DNA of 64,000 bases from Domibacillus epiphyticus (GCF_001975785.1 NZ_MSFI01000001.1:124001-188000); one strand, 5' to 3'; positions 9,806 to 19,043 are shown, counted from the stretch's first letter. The notes: generated from the sequence alone by a model not told the origin. Translations and numbers: made by a program.

Positions 9806-11377
9806 ATGAACGAAAATATAAAACAGCAACTAGCTAAAATAAAAGAATACTGGAACAGCCGTTCAAAGAAACAAAAAATTATTGGTGTCGGAGCATTTGC
9901 TTTCTTCGTCATCGCATTGTCGCTGATTGTCTTTTTTGCGACAAGAACAACGATGGCGCCTTTATACAGTGAGCTGTCGCCTTCTGAAATTGGTGCTGTC
10001 AAAGAAAACCTGGATGGCCGGGGAATCGCCTATGAAATTACTGAAGGAGGCACAGGCATCCTTGTTCCTGAAGAAGCGGTTGATACGTTAAAAGTGGATC
10101 TTGCCGCGGAAGGTCTGCCCCAGTCTGGCACGATTGACTACAGCTTTTTTAGTCAAAATGCCGGTTTCGGAATGACGGATAATGAATTTAATGTATTGAA
10201 GCTCGACGCCATGCAAACAGAGCTCGGTCAGCTGATTCAAGGCATTGACGGTGTGAAAAATGCGAATGTCATGATCAATTTGCCGCAGGAACAAATTTTT
10301 GTGACAGAAGAAGCGGAAAAAGCTTCTGCTTCGGTTGTGTTAGAAACAGAACCAGGTTACCAATTCGATGAAAAGCAGGTGAAATCACTTTATCACCTTG
10401 TCTCAAAAAGTGTTCCAAACCTCCCAGTGGAAAATATAGCGATCATGAATCAGAACTTCGAGTATTTCGATTTAAATAATGGTGGAGGTTCTTTTGGCGG
10501 TGATAGCTATGCGCAGCAAATGAATGTAAAAAAACAAATTGAACGTGACATTCAACGCAGAGTGCAAAGTATGCTTGGTACCTTGATGGGACAAGACAAA
10601 GTAGTTGTATCCGTTACAGCAGATATCGACTTTACAAAGGAAAACCGGGAAGAGAACCTGGTAGAACCTGTCGATGAAGAGAACATGGAAGGCATTCAAA
10701 TCAGCGCCCAGCGTATTACTGAAACCTTTACAGGTGATGCTGCAGGCGCAGGAGGCATTCCGCAGGCTGAAGATCCAGGTGATACAGCGACTTATATGGA
10801 AGGCGCAACCGGCACAGGCGACTATGAACGAAATGAAGAAACCATTAATAATGAAGTGAATCGTATACGCCGCGAAATTACAGAAAGCCCGTATAAAATT
10901 CGTGACCTCGGTATTCAAGTAATGGTCGAGCCGCCAACAGCAGATGACCCAGAATCATTGCCGCAGGAAAATATTGATGATATTCAGCAAATGCTTGGTA
11001 CGATTGTCCGGACGTCTGTGGATGAAAGCTATAATGCGGACTTGACTGATCAAGTGCTAGAAGAAAAGATTTCAGTTTCAGTTCAGCCGTTTAACGGAAA
11101 AGTGACCTTTGAAGAAGAAGCAAGTCCTGGTATCCCGTGGTGGGTATACGTAATCGGTGGAGTTCTTCTTGTGATCATCGGGGTTCTCGTCTTTATAATG
11201 GTTAGAAGACGTCGTGAGGAAGAGGAAGAAGAGGAAGAAGAGTTGGAAGAAATTGCAGTGGGTAATATTTTGACAGAAACAGAAGGCAGTGAACGACGCA
11301 AACAGCTCGAAAAAATGGCTCAAGAAAAGCCGGAAGAATTCGCGAAACTGCTACGTACATGGCTGTCTGAGGAATAG
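9806..11377 (+). CDS. fliF: Flagellar MS-ring protein FliF
   Basis: Forms the membrane-embedded MS ring that supports the rod, switch and export gate. The first membrane segment is at about residues 26-46 (IIGVGAFAFFVIALSLIVFF). Two ring-building YscJ-like domains follow (APLYSELSPSEIGAVKENL, LPQEQIFVTEEAEKASASVVL). The second membrane segment is at about 448-468 (GIPWWVYVIGGVLLVIIGVL). The cytosolic tail begins with an arginine run and nine glutamates, then ends in the FliG-binding segment (LEKMAQEKPEEFAKLLRTWLSEE). At 523 residues it is close to the Bacillus length. Confidence 0.97.
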   Translation: MNENIKQQLAKIKEYWNSRSKKQKIIGVGAFAFFVIALSLIVFFATRTTMAPLYSELSPSEIGAVKENLDGRGIAYEITEGGTGILVPEEAVDTLKVDLAAEGLPQSGTIDYSFFSQNAGFGMTDNEFNVLKLDAMQTELGQLIQGIDGVKNANVMINLPQEQIFVTEEAEKASASVVLETEPGYQFDEKQVKSLYHLVSKSVPNLPVENIAIMNQNFEYFDLNNGGGSFGGDSYAQQMNVKKQIERDIQRRVQSMLGTLMGQDKVVVSVTADIDFTKENREENLVEPVDEENMEGIQISAQRITETFTGDAAGAGGIPQAEDPGDTATYMEGATGTGDYERNEETINNEVNRIRREITESPYKIRDLGIQVMVEPPTADDPESLPQENIDDIQQMLGTIVRTSVDESYNADLTDQVLEEKISVSVQPFNGKVTFEEEASPGIPWWVYVIGGVLLVIIGVLVFIMVRRRREEEEEEEEELEEIAVGNILTETEGSERRKQLEKMAQEKPEEFAKLLRTWLSEE

Positions 11378-11388
11378 GAGGATTGACA

Positions 11389-12402
11389 ATGGCTGCAAGA
11401 GAGAAAAAACTAACCGGGAAACAAAAAGCCGCCATCCTGCTTATTTCCCTCGGGCCGGACTATTCGGCTTCCGTTTATAAACATTTATCTGAAGAAGAAA
11501 TTGAACGGCTGACACTTGAAATTTCCGGAGTGAAGAAAGTAGAAACAGAAGTAAAAGAAGAGATATTCGAAGAGTTTCATAACATTGCAATGGCGCAGGA
11601 TTATATTTCACAGGGCGGGATCGGGTATGCAAAAACCGTCCTTGAAAAAGCGCTAGGCTCGGATCAAGCTCAAAACATTATTAACCGGCTCACGTCTTCA
11701 CTGCAGGTTAGACCGTTTGATTTTGCAAGACGGGCAGATGCCGGACAAATTTTAAACTTTATTCAAAATGAGCATCCGCAGACAATTTCGCTTGTACTGT
11801 CGTATTTAGATCCACAGCAGGCCGGACAGATTTTATCCGAACTGCCACAGGAAGTACAAGCGGATATTGCGAAACGAATTGCGATTATGGATAGCACATC
11901 GCCGGAAATTATTAATGAAGTCGAAGCGATTTTAGAACGGAAACTGAGTTCTACGGTTACGCAGGATTATACGCAGACTGGCGGCGTTGAGGCAGTTGTT
12001 GAAGTGTTAAATGGTGTTGACCGGGCAACTGAAAAAACGATTCTCGATGCGCTTGAAATTCAAGATCCAGAACTTGCTGAAGAAATTAAAAAGCGGATGT
12101 TTGTATTCGAAGATATTGTTACGCTTGATAACCGCTCGATTCAGCGTGTTATCCGTGACTGTGAAAATGAAGATTTGCTTCTATCTCTGAAAGTGTCGAG
12201 CGACGAAGTAAAGGATGTCGTCTTCCGGAATATGTCACAGCGCATGGTTGAGACATTTAAGGAAGAGATGGAATATATGGGCCCTGTTCGTCTTCGTGAC
12301 GTAGAGGAAGCTCAGTCACGGATCGTAGCGACAATTCGCCGACTTGAAGAAACAGGCGAGATCATCATCGCCCGCGGTGGAGGAGATGATATTATTGTCT
12401 AA
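11389..12402 (+). CDS. fliG: Flagellar motor switch protein FliG
   Basis: Torque-generating rotor protein that binds FliF through its N-terminus and meets the stator through its C-terminus. Typical segments are LTGKQKAAILLISLGPDYSASVYKHLSEEEIE at the start, the middle motif NEHPQTISLVLSYLDPQQAGQIL (about residues 125-147) and the charged C-terminal helix RDCENEDLLLSLK. The start ATG 11389 is spaced 7 bases from AGGAGG, which overlaps the fliF stop; the in-frame TTG 11383 is too close to it. The length of 337 residues matches FliG (338 in B. subtilis). Confidence 0.97.
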   Translation: MAAREKKLTGKQKAAILLISLGPDYSASVYKHLSEEEIERLTLEISGVKKVETEVKEEIFEEFHNIAMAQDYISQGGIGYAKTVLEKALGSDQAQNIINRLTSSLQVRPFDFARRADAGQILNFIQNEHPQTISLVLSYLDPQQAGQILSELPQEVQADIAKRIAIMDSTSPEIINEVEAILERKLSSTVTQDYTQTGGVEAVVEVLNGVDRATEKTILDALEIQDPELAEEIKKRMFVFEDIVTLDNRSIQRVIRDCENEDLLLSLKVSSDEVKDVVFRNMSQRMVETFKEEMEYMGPVRLRDVEEAQSRIVATIRRLEETGEIIIARGGGDDIIV

Positions 12403-13153
12403 TGTCATTCGTACAGACAATATAAATTCTGAGGAAAAAACAAAGCGCATTATCGGGATTAAACCTATTTTTACCGATCAGGAAGAAGAGGAGAATACCA
12501 TTCCTGATTTTGAGCAGGAGCGGTCTGCTGTAATATATGAAGCAAACAGTGAAGCCCGCTCCATAATAGAACGGGCTGAAGAAGAGAAGCAGCGAATCAT
12601 GAATGAAGCGGCAGCCTGGCAGTCGGACTGGGAAAAGGAAAAAGAACGAATCCAACTGGAAGCATATCAAAACGCATTTGAACAGGGTGCTGTCGAAGGA
12701 CGGGAAACAGGCTATCGTGAAACGAGTTCACACATCGAAGAAGCAAGGGCTGTCGTTGATGCTTCTAAAGTTGAATACGAGAAAAACGTCGAGCGATCAG
12801 AACAGACGATTCTAGATTTGGCGCTCGTTTGTGCAGAAAAAATTCTTCGAGTACAACTTACAGACAATAATGAGATGTTTATGGGCATTGTCAAATCGGC
12901 AATTAAAGAAGTAAGGGAACAAAAAGAGGTACAGATACACGTGCATCCGGCGAGATATTCATTTGTTGTATCACAAAAAGATGAAATTGAAGCATTGTTC
13001 CCAGGGGATATTAACTGCTATATTTTTCCGAATGAAGAAGCGGATGAAGAAGCTTGTTTTGTGGAAACGGCAAGCGGCCGCATCGATGCAAGTATTGATG
13101 CACAGCTGCAGCAGCTTCGAAAAACTTTGTTTGACATACTGGAGAGAGAATAA
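12395..13153 (+). CDS. fliH: Flagellar assembly protein FliH
   Basis: Regulates the export ATPase FliI and docks it to the C ring. The central part is a long charged coiled coil (about residues 35-110, many Glu/Arg/Ala repeats). The C-terminal FliH domain contains LDLALVCAEKILRVQL and VKSAIKEVREQKEVQIHVHP. The start is uncertain: TTG 12395 is preferred because AGGAG (12381-12385) is 9 bases away, giving MSNVIRTDN; ATG 12386 abuts the binding site. Either way it overlaps the end of fliG, so translation is probably coupled. Confidence 0.9.
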   Translation: MSNVIRTDNINSEEKTKRIIGIKPIFTDQEEEENTIPDFEQERSAVIYEANSEARSIIERAEEEKQRIMNEAAAWQSDWEKEKERIQLEAYQNAFEQGAVEGRETGYRETSSHIEEARAVVDASKVEYEKNVERSEQTILDLALVCAEKILRVQLTDNNEMFMGIVKSAIKEVREQKEVQIHVHPARYSFVVSQKDEIEALFPGDINCYIFPNEEADEEACFVETASGRIDASIDAQLQQLRKTLFDILERE

Positions 13154-13156
13154 TCG

Positions 13157-14470
13157 ATGAAAGCACGCGATTTGCGTTCCATTATTCCAACGCTTGACTC
13201 ATTTAAACGATATGGCCGTGTTAAACGTGTCGTCGGCCTCATGATTGAATCACAGGGACCAGAAAGCTCGGTTGGCGATATTTGTTTAATTCGTTCGAAA
13301 GACGGCAAACGAACGATTATGGCGGAAGTAACCGGATTTAAAGATGAAATGATAATACTAATGCCGTACACAAATATGAATGAAATTTCACCAGGAAGCC
13401 TTGTTGAAACGCTTGGTCATCCACTTCAAGTAAAGGCGGGGCCTGCATTAATTGGAAAAATTATTGATCCACTTGGTGAACCTTTTGATGATACGGTCCT
13501 GCCCCGTACACTGACTTCTATTGAAACAGATGCGGATCCGCCGAACCCGCTCACAAGGCCGCCGATTCAGGAGAAGCTCGAAGTGGGTGTTCGGGCGATT
13601 GACGGCATGCTTACAGTTGGAAAAGGGCAGCGCGTTGGTATTTTTGCCGGAAGCGGCGTCGGAAAAAGTACATTGCTTGGCATGATTGCACGGAATACAA
13701 ACGCTGATCTGAATGTGATCGCGCTGATTGGAGAACGAGGACGTGAAGTACGTGAATTTATTGAGCGTGATCTCGGTCCAGAAGGAATGGAAAAATCAAT
13801 AGTTGTTGCAGCAACGTCCGACCAGCCTGCATTAATGAGGATTAAAGGCGCCTTTACCGCAACAGCCATCGCTGAATATTTTCGTGATAAAGGGTTGAAT
13901 GTCATGCTTATGATGGACTCGGTAACAAGGGTGGCCATGGCTCAGCGTGAAATCGGACTTGCTGTAGGTGAGCCGCCAGCGACGAAGGGATATACGCCTT
14001 CTGTTTTTGCAATTATGCCGAAACTGTTAGAGCGGACTGGAACCAATACAAATGGCACGATTACTGCTTTTTACACTGTGCTCGTGGACGGTGACGATAT
14101 GAATGAGCCAATTGCAGATGCGGTGCGTGGTATTTTAGATGGACATATTGTGATGGACCGTGAGCTAGCCAATAAAGGCCAATATCCGGCCATTAATGTG
14201 TTGAAAAGTGTCAGCCGGCTTATGCCTCACATTGTTAACAGCAGCCATTATGAAGCAGCAGTGACGGTAAGAGATTCGTTGAACACTTATTTAAACTCTG
14301 AAGACTTGATTAACATCGGTGCCTATAAAAAGGGCTCGTCTGCTGAAATAGACCGGGCAATACAAAACTATCAGCCAATTCTTTCTTTCTTAAAGCAGCG
14401 GACGAATGAAAAATCGACATTAGACGAGACGGCTCAAAAACTAATTCAACTCGCGAATAAAGGAGATTGA
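13157..14470 (+). CDS. fliI: Flagellum-specific export ATPase FliI
   Basis: ATPase of the flagellar type III export apparatus, related to the F1 beta subunit. Walker A is GIFAGSGVGKSTLLGMIAR (about residues 160-178). The segments ALIGERGREVREFI, VMLMMDSVTRVAMAQREIGLAVGEPPATKGYTPSVF and SRLMPHI are diagnostic. At 437 residues it matches Bacillus FliI (438). It starts three bases after fliH and its stop TGA overlaps the start region of fliJ. Confidence 0.98.
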   Translation: MKARDLRSIIPTLDSFKRYGRVKRVVGLMIESQGPESSVGDICLIRSKDGKRTIMAEVTGFKDEMIILMPYTNMNEISPGSLVETLGHPLQVKAGPALIGKIIDPLGEPFDDTVLPRTLTSIETDADPPNPLTRPPIQEKLEVGVRAIDGMLTVGKGQRVGIFAGSGVGKSTLLGMIARNTNADLNVIALIGERGREVREFIERDLGPEGMEKSIVVAATSDQPALMRIKGAFTATAIAEYFRDKGLNVMLMMDSVTRVAMAQREIGLAVGEPPATKGYTPSVFAIMPKLLERTGTNTNGTITAFYTVLVDGDDMNEPIADAVRGILDGHIVMDRELANKGQYPAINVLKSVSRLMPHIVNSSHYEAAVTVRDSLNTYLNSEDLINIGAYKKGSSAEIDRAIQNYQPILSFLKQRTNEKSTLDETAQKLIQLANKGD

Positions 14471-14475
14471 TATTA

Positions 14476-14922
14476 ATGGGCTACCAGTACAAATTCGAAA
14501 AAATATTGCAGTTGCGTGAACGTGAAAAAGAAGAATCGGAAAACGTTTATCGGGAAGCAGTCGATCAATTTGAATCAGAAGCACAAAAGCTTTACGACCT
14601 ATTAAAGAAAAAAGAACAGTTAATTGAAGTACAAGAAGAAAAAATGAAAACGGGATTTTCAGTGCTCGATATTCAACATTACCAGCAGTTTATAGGCAAT
14701 CTAGAAAAGCTGATTGACCGCCAGCAACAAGTGGTCATAACAGCGCGCGGACGAATGCAATGGTGTGAGCAGCAATTGAAAGAAAAGAATATCGAAGTGA
14801 AAAAATACGGGAAAATTCGCGCAAAAGAGTTAGCACTTTATCATAAATGGATGGGAATGGAAGAAGCGAAACAAATGGATGAGCTGTCGTCCATTCAATT
14901 TATGAACCGAAAGATCAGGTGA
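14476..14922 (+). CDS. fliJ: Flagellar export chaperone FliJ
   Basis: Coiled-coil stalk protein of the export ATPase complex. The whole protein (148 residues) is helical and highly charged, starting YQYKFEKILQLREREKEESE, a FliJ signature. There are no other domains. The ATG 14476 is 10 bases from AGGAG (14461-14465); the in-frame TTG at 14467 overlaps the fliI stop and lacks spacing. The position between fliI and ylxF supports the call. Confidence 0.92.
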   Translation: MGYQYKFEKILQLREREKEESENVYREAVDQFESEAQKLYDLLKKKEQLIEVQEEKMKTGFSVLDIQHYQQFIGNLEKLIDRQQQVVITARGRMQWCEQQLKEKNIEVKKYGKIRAKELALYHKWMGMEEAKQMDELSSIQFMNRKIR

Positions 14923-14927
14923 ATGGT

Positions 14928-15560
14928 ATGGCAAAAAAGAAAAAGAAGGCAGCTGCTGTTGAAATTGAAGAAAAAAAGGGACACAGCACGTTTCAATGGA
15001 TCGTTTTCGTCTTTTTTATTCCTCTTTTATTTGCGTTGACGGTTGCGCTGATTGTTATGACAATTGCAGGAGTTAACGTATTTGAAAAAACGAAAGAAGT
15101 CGCTGCTAATGTTCCGTACGTGTCGGAATGGGTCGGTGCGGAGAAAGAAAAGGATGGAAAATCAGACAGTGAAAAAGTTTCCGAGCTGCAGGCGGATATT
15201 AAGAATAAAGAAGCTAAAATTAATAGTTTGGAAGATAAGTTGTCATCGTCTGACAAAGAGATTGAAGAACTGCTGACTGAACAGGACCGGCTGAATGCAG
15301 AGTTAAAACAGCTGCAGCAACAGCAAACAGCAGAGACTGCAAAAGGTGAGGGGGCGGTGGAAGAGACTGGAACAAACGATGTAATCAAGACATATGAAAC
15401 AATGAATGCGAAAAACATATCAAGTATTATTGTGAATATGACTGATGCAGAAGCCGTCGGAATTTTAGAACAATTAAGTATTGAAAAACAGGCAGACGTA
15501 CTAGCGAAATTACCAGCTGAAACTGCCGCTGAATATACAAAATTATTATCAAATGAATAA
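14928..15560 (+). CDS. ylxF: YlxF, membrane-anchored coiled-coil flagellar-operon protein with MgtE-N-like domain
   Basis: The start is a lysine-rich cytosolic segment, followed by a single membrane anchor at about residues 25-47 (IVFVFFIPLLFALTVALIVM). A coiled coil (residues about 85-135) comes next, then a C-terminal MgtE-N-like domain (SSIIVNMTDAEAVGILEQLS, DVLAKLPAETAAEY). The family is conserved in the fla/che operon and resembles MotE-type proteins; its exact job is unclear, with export or motor chaperone suggested. ATG 14928 is chosen because AGGTGA lies 5 bases upstream. The length is 210 residues. Confidence 0.85.
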   Translation: MAKKKKKAAAVEIEEKKGHSTFQWIVFVFFIPLLFALTVALIVMTIAGVNVFEKTKEVAANVPYVSEWVGAEKEKDGKSDSEKVSELQADIKNKEAKINSLEDKLSSSDKEIEELLTEQDRLNAELKQLQQQQTAETAKGEGAVEETGTNDVIKTYETMNAKNISSIIVNMTDAEAVGILEQLSIEKQADVLAKLPAETAAEYTKLLSNE

Positions 15561-15614
15561 GGAAAAAAGTCGAATTTTATGAGATAATAGAGAATGAAAA
15601 GGGGGTGTAAAAAG

Positions 15615-17027
15615 ATGCAGGCAACTTTTAGTAAAATTGTTACATCAGGAGCAGGTCCAGCTGGAGTTTCAAGTCAAAATGCGGGTCAAATGACATCTGG
15701 CACAGGGTTTAAACAAATGCTTGGCAGTGTACAGCAATCGATCGATGCACCTACAGCACCTGTAGCGCTCCCAGCAGTGTCAGAAGATTTCCTACTGACA
15801 CTCAGTGAACTGTCGAACCCTGTCGAATCGATCTCGGATATACCAGGAATCAACCCCGAACTTGCAGAGCTAGCAGAACAGTTCATGCAGGACGGTGAGA
15901 TGCCGACAATGCAGGAATTGTCACTAGTTCTTGGCATTGATGCAGAAACGTTATTGTCGTCCATGAAGCAATTGGCATCTTTACTTACAGATGAACAAAT
16001 CATTGGGCAATTGCCATCTGAACTAAAGAAAGCACTAGAATCCTTAAAAAGTGATGAGGAAGAAGGAATTCCTGGAACAATGCCGGTAATGGAGCTTGCC
16101 GCAGTCGTACAGCTAATTGCAGCTAACGCGCAGCAAATCGTAAAAGAAAGAGATAAACAGGCCGCAATTGCCGTTATGAAAGCCGCTCAAGTATTGCAGC
16201 AATTGAAGAATACGGTATCAGTGACACAGGTGCCAACGTCAACGCCGGCTGCAGAGCAAACTTCGCAGGAATCGAAATTTTTGCAATCAGCCTTACAACA
16301 GGCAGCTGTTTCTTTGAAAAAAGAAGCAGGTCCAAGTCCGGCTATCAACACTCGTCAAACGGCACTTCAAACTGCATTTACACGCTATGATGGCGTGGGT
16401 CAGCCAACTGTTCAGCCGAAAGTAGCTGATACACCGCTCGTAAAGCAGAGTGCTCCGCATGCTTCTGATCATTTAGGAGCAGTGAAAACTGAATTGTCTA
16501 TAGCTCGTTCAACAATTGGACAAGATGCACTGAATCCTGTTGTTCATCAAATGACAAAAACAGAGCAATTTGTGATGAGCGTCAAAACGGATCCACGTCC
16601 AATGAATATGGGACAGTTTATTGAAAAGTTCACACAGGTGCTGGGAAATTCAAATTTGATGAAAACCCCGAATGGTACAAAGCTGTTAATAAAGCTTTAT
16701 CCTGAACAGCTTGGATCGCTAAGAATTGAACTTTTACAGCAAAACGGTATCATGACAGCGAAAATCTTATCTTCCACGCAGGCGGTAAAAGAGCTGCTCG
16801 AACAAAATGCGCATCAACTCAAAAATGCATTCAGCCAGCAGAACGTCGCTGTGGATAAAATAGAAGTCACCAATCCGGAAACGAGACAGCAAATGTTCGA
16901 ACGGAACAGTCAGGACCGAAACAATGGCCAAAGACAACAGTCTGAACAGCAGCAGCCGGAACAAACAACAGATGAAGAAAACGGGTCATTTGCAGATTTT
17001 TTGACCGAAATAGAAACCGAGGTGTAA
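15615..17027 (+). CDS. fliK: Flagellar hook-length control protein FliK
   Basis: Molecular ruler that stops hook growth and switches export specificity. The long, low-complexity N-terminal two thirds are rich in Gln, Ala, Thr and Ser. The C-terminal conserved domain (about residues 345-430) contains KLLIKLYPEQLGSLRIELLQ, MTAKILSSTQAVKELLEQNAHQLKNAF and a Gln-rich tail. The length of 470 residues is close to Bacillus FliK (about 487). The start ATG 15615 follows GGGGGTG at 8 bases. Confidence 0.9.
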   Translation: MQATFSKIVTSGAGPAGVSSQNAGQMTSGTGFKQMLGSVQQSIDAPTAPVALPAVSEDFLLTLSELSNPVESISDIPGINPELAELAEQFMQDGEMPTMQELSLVLGIDAETLLSSMKQLASLLTDEQIIGQLPSELKKALESLKSDEEEGIPGTMPVMELAAVVQLIAANAQQIVKERDKQAAIAVMKAAQVLQQLKNTVSVTQVPTSTPAAEQTSQESKFLQSALQQAAVSLKKEAGPSPAINTRQTALQTAFTRYDGVGQPTVQPKVADTPLVKQSAPHASDHLGAVKTELSIARSTIGQDALNPVVHQMTKTEQFVMSVKTDPRPMNMGQFIEKFTQVLGNSNLMKTPNGTKLLIKLYPEQLGSLRIELLQQNGIMTAKILSSTQAVKELLEQNAHQLKNAFSQQNVAVDKIEVTNPETRQQMFERNSQDRNNGQRQQSEQQQPEQTTDEENGSFADFLTEIETEV

Positions 17028-17030
17028 CCC

Positions 17031-17705
17031 ATGTCGAAAATTGATCCATCGTTATATTTAGCGAATAACCCAGCGAAGACAAAACAAACGGGAAACAGCG
17101 CTCTTGGCAAAGACGAATTTCTAAAAATCCTAATGGCTCAGCTTCAAAATCAGGACCCGCTCAGCCCGATGGAAGATAAAGATTTCATCGCACAAATGGC
17201 ACAATTTACATCACTTGAACAAATGGTGAACATGACTTCCATGATAGAAGAAATGGTTCAGGCACAGCAAGCCTCTCAGATGATTAATTATCAATCATTT
17301 GTCGGGAAAGATGTGGTTTGGCATAAGATGACAGAAGAAACCGATGCAGAAGGTAAACCGGTTGTTGAAACAGGTACGGGGACAGTGAAATCAATTAAGT
17401 TCGAAGATGGAGGAGTTCAATTCACCCTCTCAGACGGGACTGTTCTAGAACCTGGAAATATTTCAGAACTTATTAGCAGTGGAAGCGGAACAAGCGGCAC
17501 AGGTACATCAGGAGGCAGCAGCGTGATCAGTTCCAATCAGCTTGTTGAAGCAAGCTATTTAATTGGGCGTACGGTAACTTGGGGCGCAGATGGAAGTGAG
17601 AAAAGTGCAACAGTGAAATCTGTTTCGCTAAAAGATGGACAAGTATGGCTGCAGATGGCAAACGATGAAAAAATCGCGGCATCAAGCTTAACGAAAATCG
17701 AATAA
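17031..17705 (+). CDS. flgD: Flagellar hook-capping protein FlgD with doubled C-terminal module
   Basis: Scaffold that caps the growing hook. The N-terminal signature is clear: LGKDEFLKILMAQLQNQDPL, SPMEDKDFIAQMAQFTSLEQMVNM (residues about 25-68). The C-terminal part has two similar beta-rich units: YQSFVGKDVVWHK...GTGTVKSIKFEDGGVQFTLSDG (about 84-145) and ASYLIGRTVTWGA...SATVKSVSLKDGQVWLQMAND (about 175-218), joined by a Gly/Ser/Thr linker. It starts three bases after fliK, so it is probably coupled. Confidence 0.92.
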   Translation: MSKIDPSLYLANNPAKTKQTGNSALGKDEFLKILMAQLQNQDPLSPMEDKDFIAQMAQFTSLEQMVNMTSMIEEMVQAQQASQMINYQSFVGKDVVWHKMTEETDAEGKPVVETGTGTVKSIKFEDGGVQFTLSDGTVLEPGNISELISSGSGTSGTGTSGGSSVISSNQLVEASYLIGRTVTWGADGSEKSATVKSVSLKDGQVWLQMANDEKIAASSLTKIE

Positions 17706-17724
17706 TAAGGCGGGTGAAGAAAGA

Positions 17725-18117
17725 ATGAAACCCGTAAATCCAATTATCACAGGAACATATCAACCGCTTGCGCCGGTTAAAAAGCGCATCGAGCAAAAAA
17801 CCGCGGCAGCCGTTTCATTCGGTGACACTTTCAGTAAAGCAATTTCACAGAGCTGCATGCCAAATATTTCAAAACATGCAGAGCAGCGTTTGAAAGAACG
17901 GGGCATTGTCATCCACACAGATGAATGGGCGTCTATAGGTCAAAAACTGGCTGAAGCAAGTTCAAAAGGCGTGACGGATTCACTTGTTTTACTAAAAGAT
18001 GCGGCGCTCATCGCCAGCGCAAAAAATAATACAGTCATTACGGCAATGAACCGTGATGAAGCATCATCGCACATTTTTACAAATATAAACGGCACAATCG
18101 TCATGGATAATCTATAA
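17725..18117 (+). CDS. Flagellar-operon protein of the TIGR02530 type
   Basis: A 130-residue protein found in many Firmicute fla/che operons between flgD and flgE. Typical motifs are ISKHAEQRLKERGIVIHTDEW (about residues 48-68), ASSKGVTDSLVLLKDAALI and NNTVITAMNRDEASSHIFTNINGTIV. No signal peptide or membrane segment is seen. Its role is not known; context suggests hook assembly. AGGCGGGTGAAG precedes the ATG. I assign the family from memory of its motifs. Confidence 0.8.
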   Translation: MKPVNPIITGTYQPLAPVKKRIEQKTAAAVSFGDTFSKAISQSCMPNISKHAEQRLKERGIVIHTDEWASIGQKLAEASSKGVTDSLVLLKDAALIASAKNNTVITAMNRDEASSHIFTNINGTIVMDNL

Positions 18118-18120
18118 TAA

Positions 18121-18172
18121 CCGGCTGGACCGAAAAGGAAGCCGGCCGTCTGCCGACCGACTGACGCAGACG
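18121..18172 (+). other. Two tandem GC-rich hairpins before the first flgE
   Basis: Hairpin 1 pairs CCGGCT (18121-18126) with AGCCGG (18140-18145). Hairpin 2 pairs CGTCTGC (18147-18153) with GCAGACG (18166-18172). No T tract follows, so they do not look like terminators. They begin right after the stop codon of the upstream gene and end about 10 bases before the flgE ribosome binding site. A role in mRNA processing or protection is an inference. Confidence 0.75.
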
Positions 18173-18197
18173 CAAATCGAAAGGGGAAAAATAATAA

Positions 18198-19043
18198 ATG
18201 TTACGTTCAATGTACTCCGGAATCAGCGGATTGAAAAACTTCCAGACAAAACTTGATGTGGTGGGAAATAACATCTCTAACGTAAACACATACGGTTACA
18301 AAAAAGGTCGTACAACTTTTAAAGACATGGTATCTCAGCAAATCTCAGGTGCAACTGGTGCAAGTGCAGCAGCTGGTATAGGTGGTACAAATCCAAGACA
18401 AGTTGGACTTGGTGCCCAGCTCGCTGCAATTGACACTGTTCATACACAAGGTAGTTTACAAACTACAGCACGGACTCTAGATTTAGCTCTTTCGGGAGAT
18501 GGATTTTTTGTTTTAAGAAATGGAAATAATGATGTTTACTCAAGAGCTGGTAATTTTTATCTTGATGAGGCTGGTAACTTGGTGAATTCAGATGGTTTAT
18601 ACGTTCGTGGTTACGGAGTTGCATCTCAACCAACAGCAACAGCTGATGCAACATTTAATACAACTCAAGGTAATATTAATGTTCCTTCTACTGCTAAAAG
18701 TTTGAGTATAGGTTCAGATGGAAAAGTCACATATGTAGATCAAAATGGAAACTTACGAGCTGCTGGTCAAATAATTGTTGCTAAATTTGCGAATCCTGAT
18801 GGTACAGAAAAAGTAGGAAGCAACACATTCGAAGAAACTACCAATTCGGGAGTCCCTACAGTTGGAGTGCCTGGTGCTGCTGGTGCGGGGACAATTGTTT
18901 CTGGTACTCTTGAGATGTCGAATGTTGACCTTTCAGAAGAGTTTACCGAAATGATCGTTGCACAGCGTGGGTTCCAGGCGAATACGCGTATCATTACGAC
19001 TTCTGATGAAATTTTACAAGAATTGATGAGTATGAAACGTTAA
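18198..19043 (+). CDS. flgE: Flagellar hook protein FlgE, copy 1
   Basis: Hook subunit of 281 residues, close to B. subtilis FlgE (264). The N-terminal D0 signature is MLRSMYSGISGLKNFQTKLD and VVGNNISNVNTYGYKKGRTT. The surface-exposed core follows, then the C-terminal LEMSNVDLSEEFTEMIVAQRGFQ and ITTSDEILQELMSMK. The core (18481-18780) is about 35% GC by hand count, against about 42% in the matching part of copy 2, and uses AGA and other AT-rich codons. The ends resemble copy 2 closely. It may be FlgE proper or a hook-basal-body paralogue. Confidence 0.9.
   Translation: MLRSMYSGISGLKNFQTKLDVVGNNISNVNTYGYKKGRTTFKDMVSQQISGATGASAAAGIGGTNPRQVGLGAQLAAIDTVHTQGSLQTTARTLDLALSGDGFFVLRNGNNDVYSRAGNFYLDEAGNLVNSDGLYVRGYGVASQPTATADATFNTTQGNINVPSTAKSLSIGSDGKVTYVDQNGNLRAAGQIIVAKFANPDGTEKVGSNTFEETTNSGVPTVGVPGAAGAGTIVSGTLEMSNVDLSEEFTEMIVAQRGFQANTRIITTSDEILQELMSMKR

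Noticed and set aside
11383-11391. TTG at 11383 as the start of fliG
   Set aside because: It lies one or two bases after AGGAGG; ATG 11389 has normal spacing and matches the family N-terminus.
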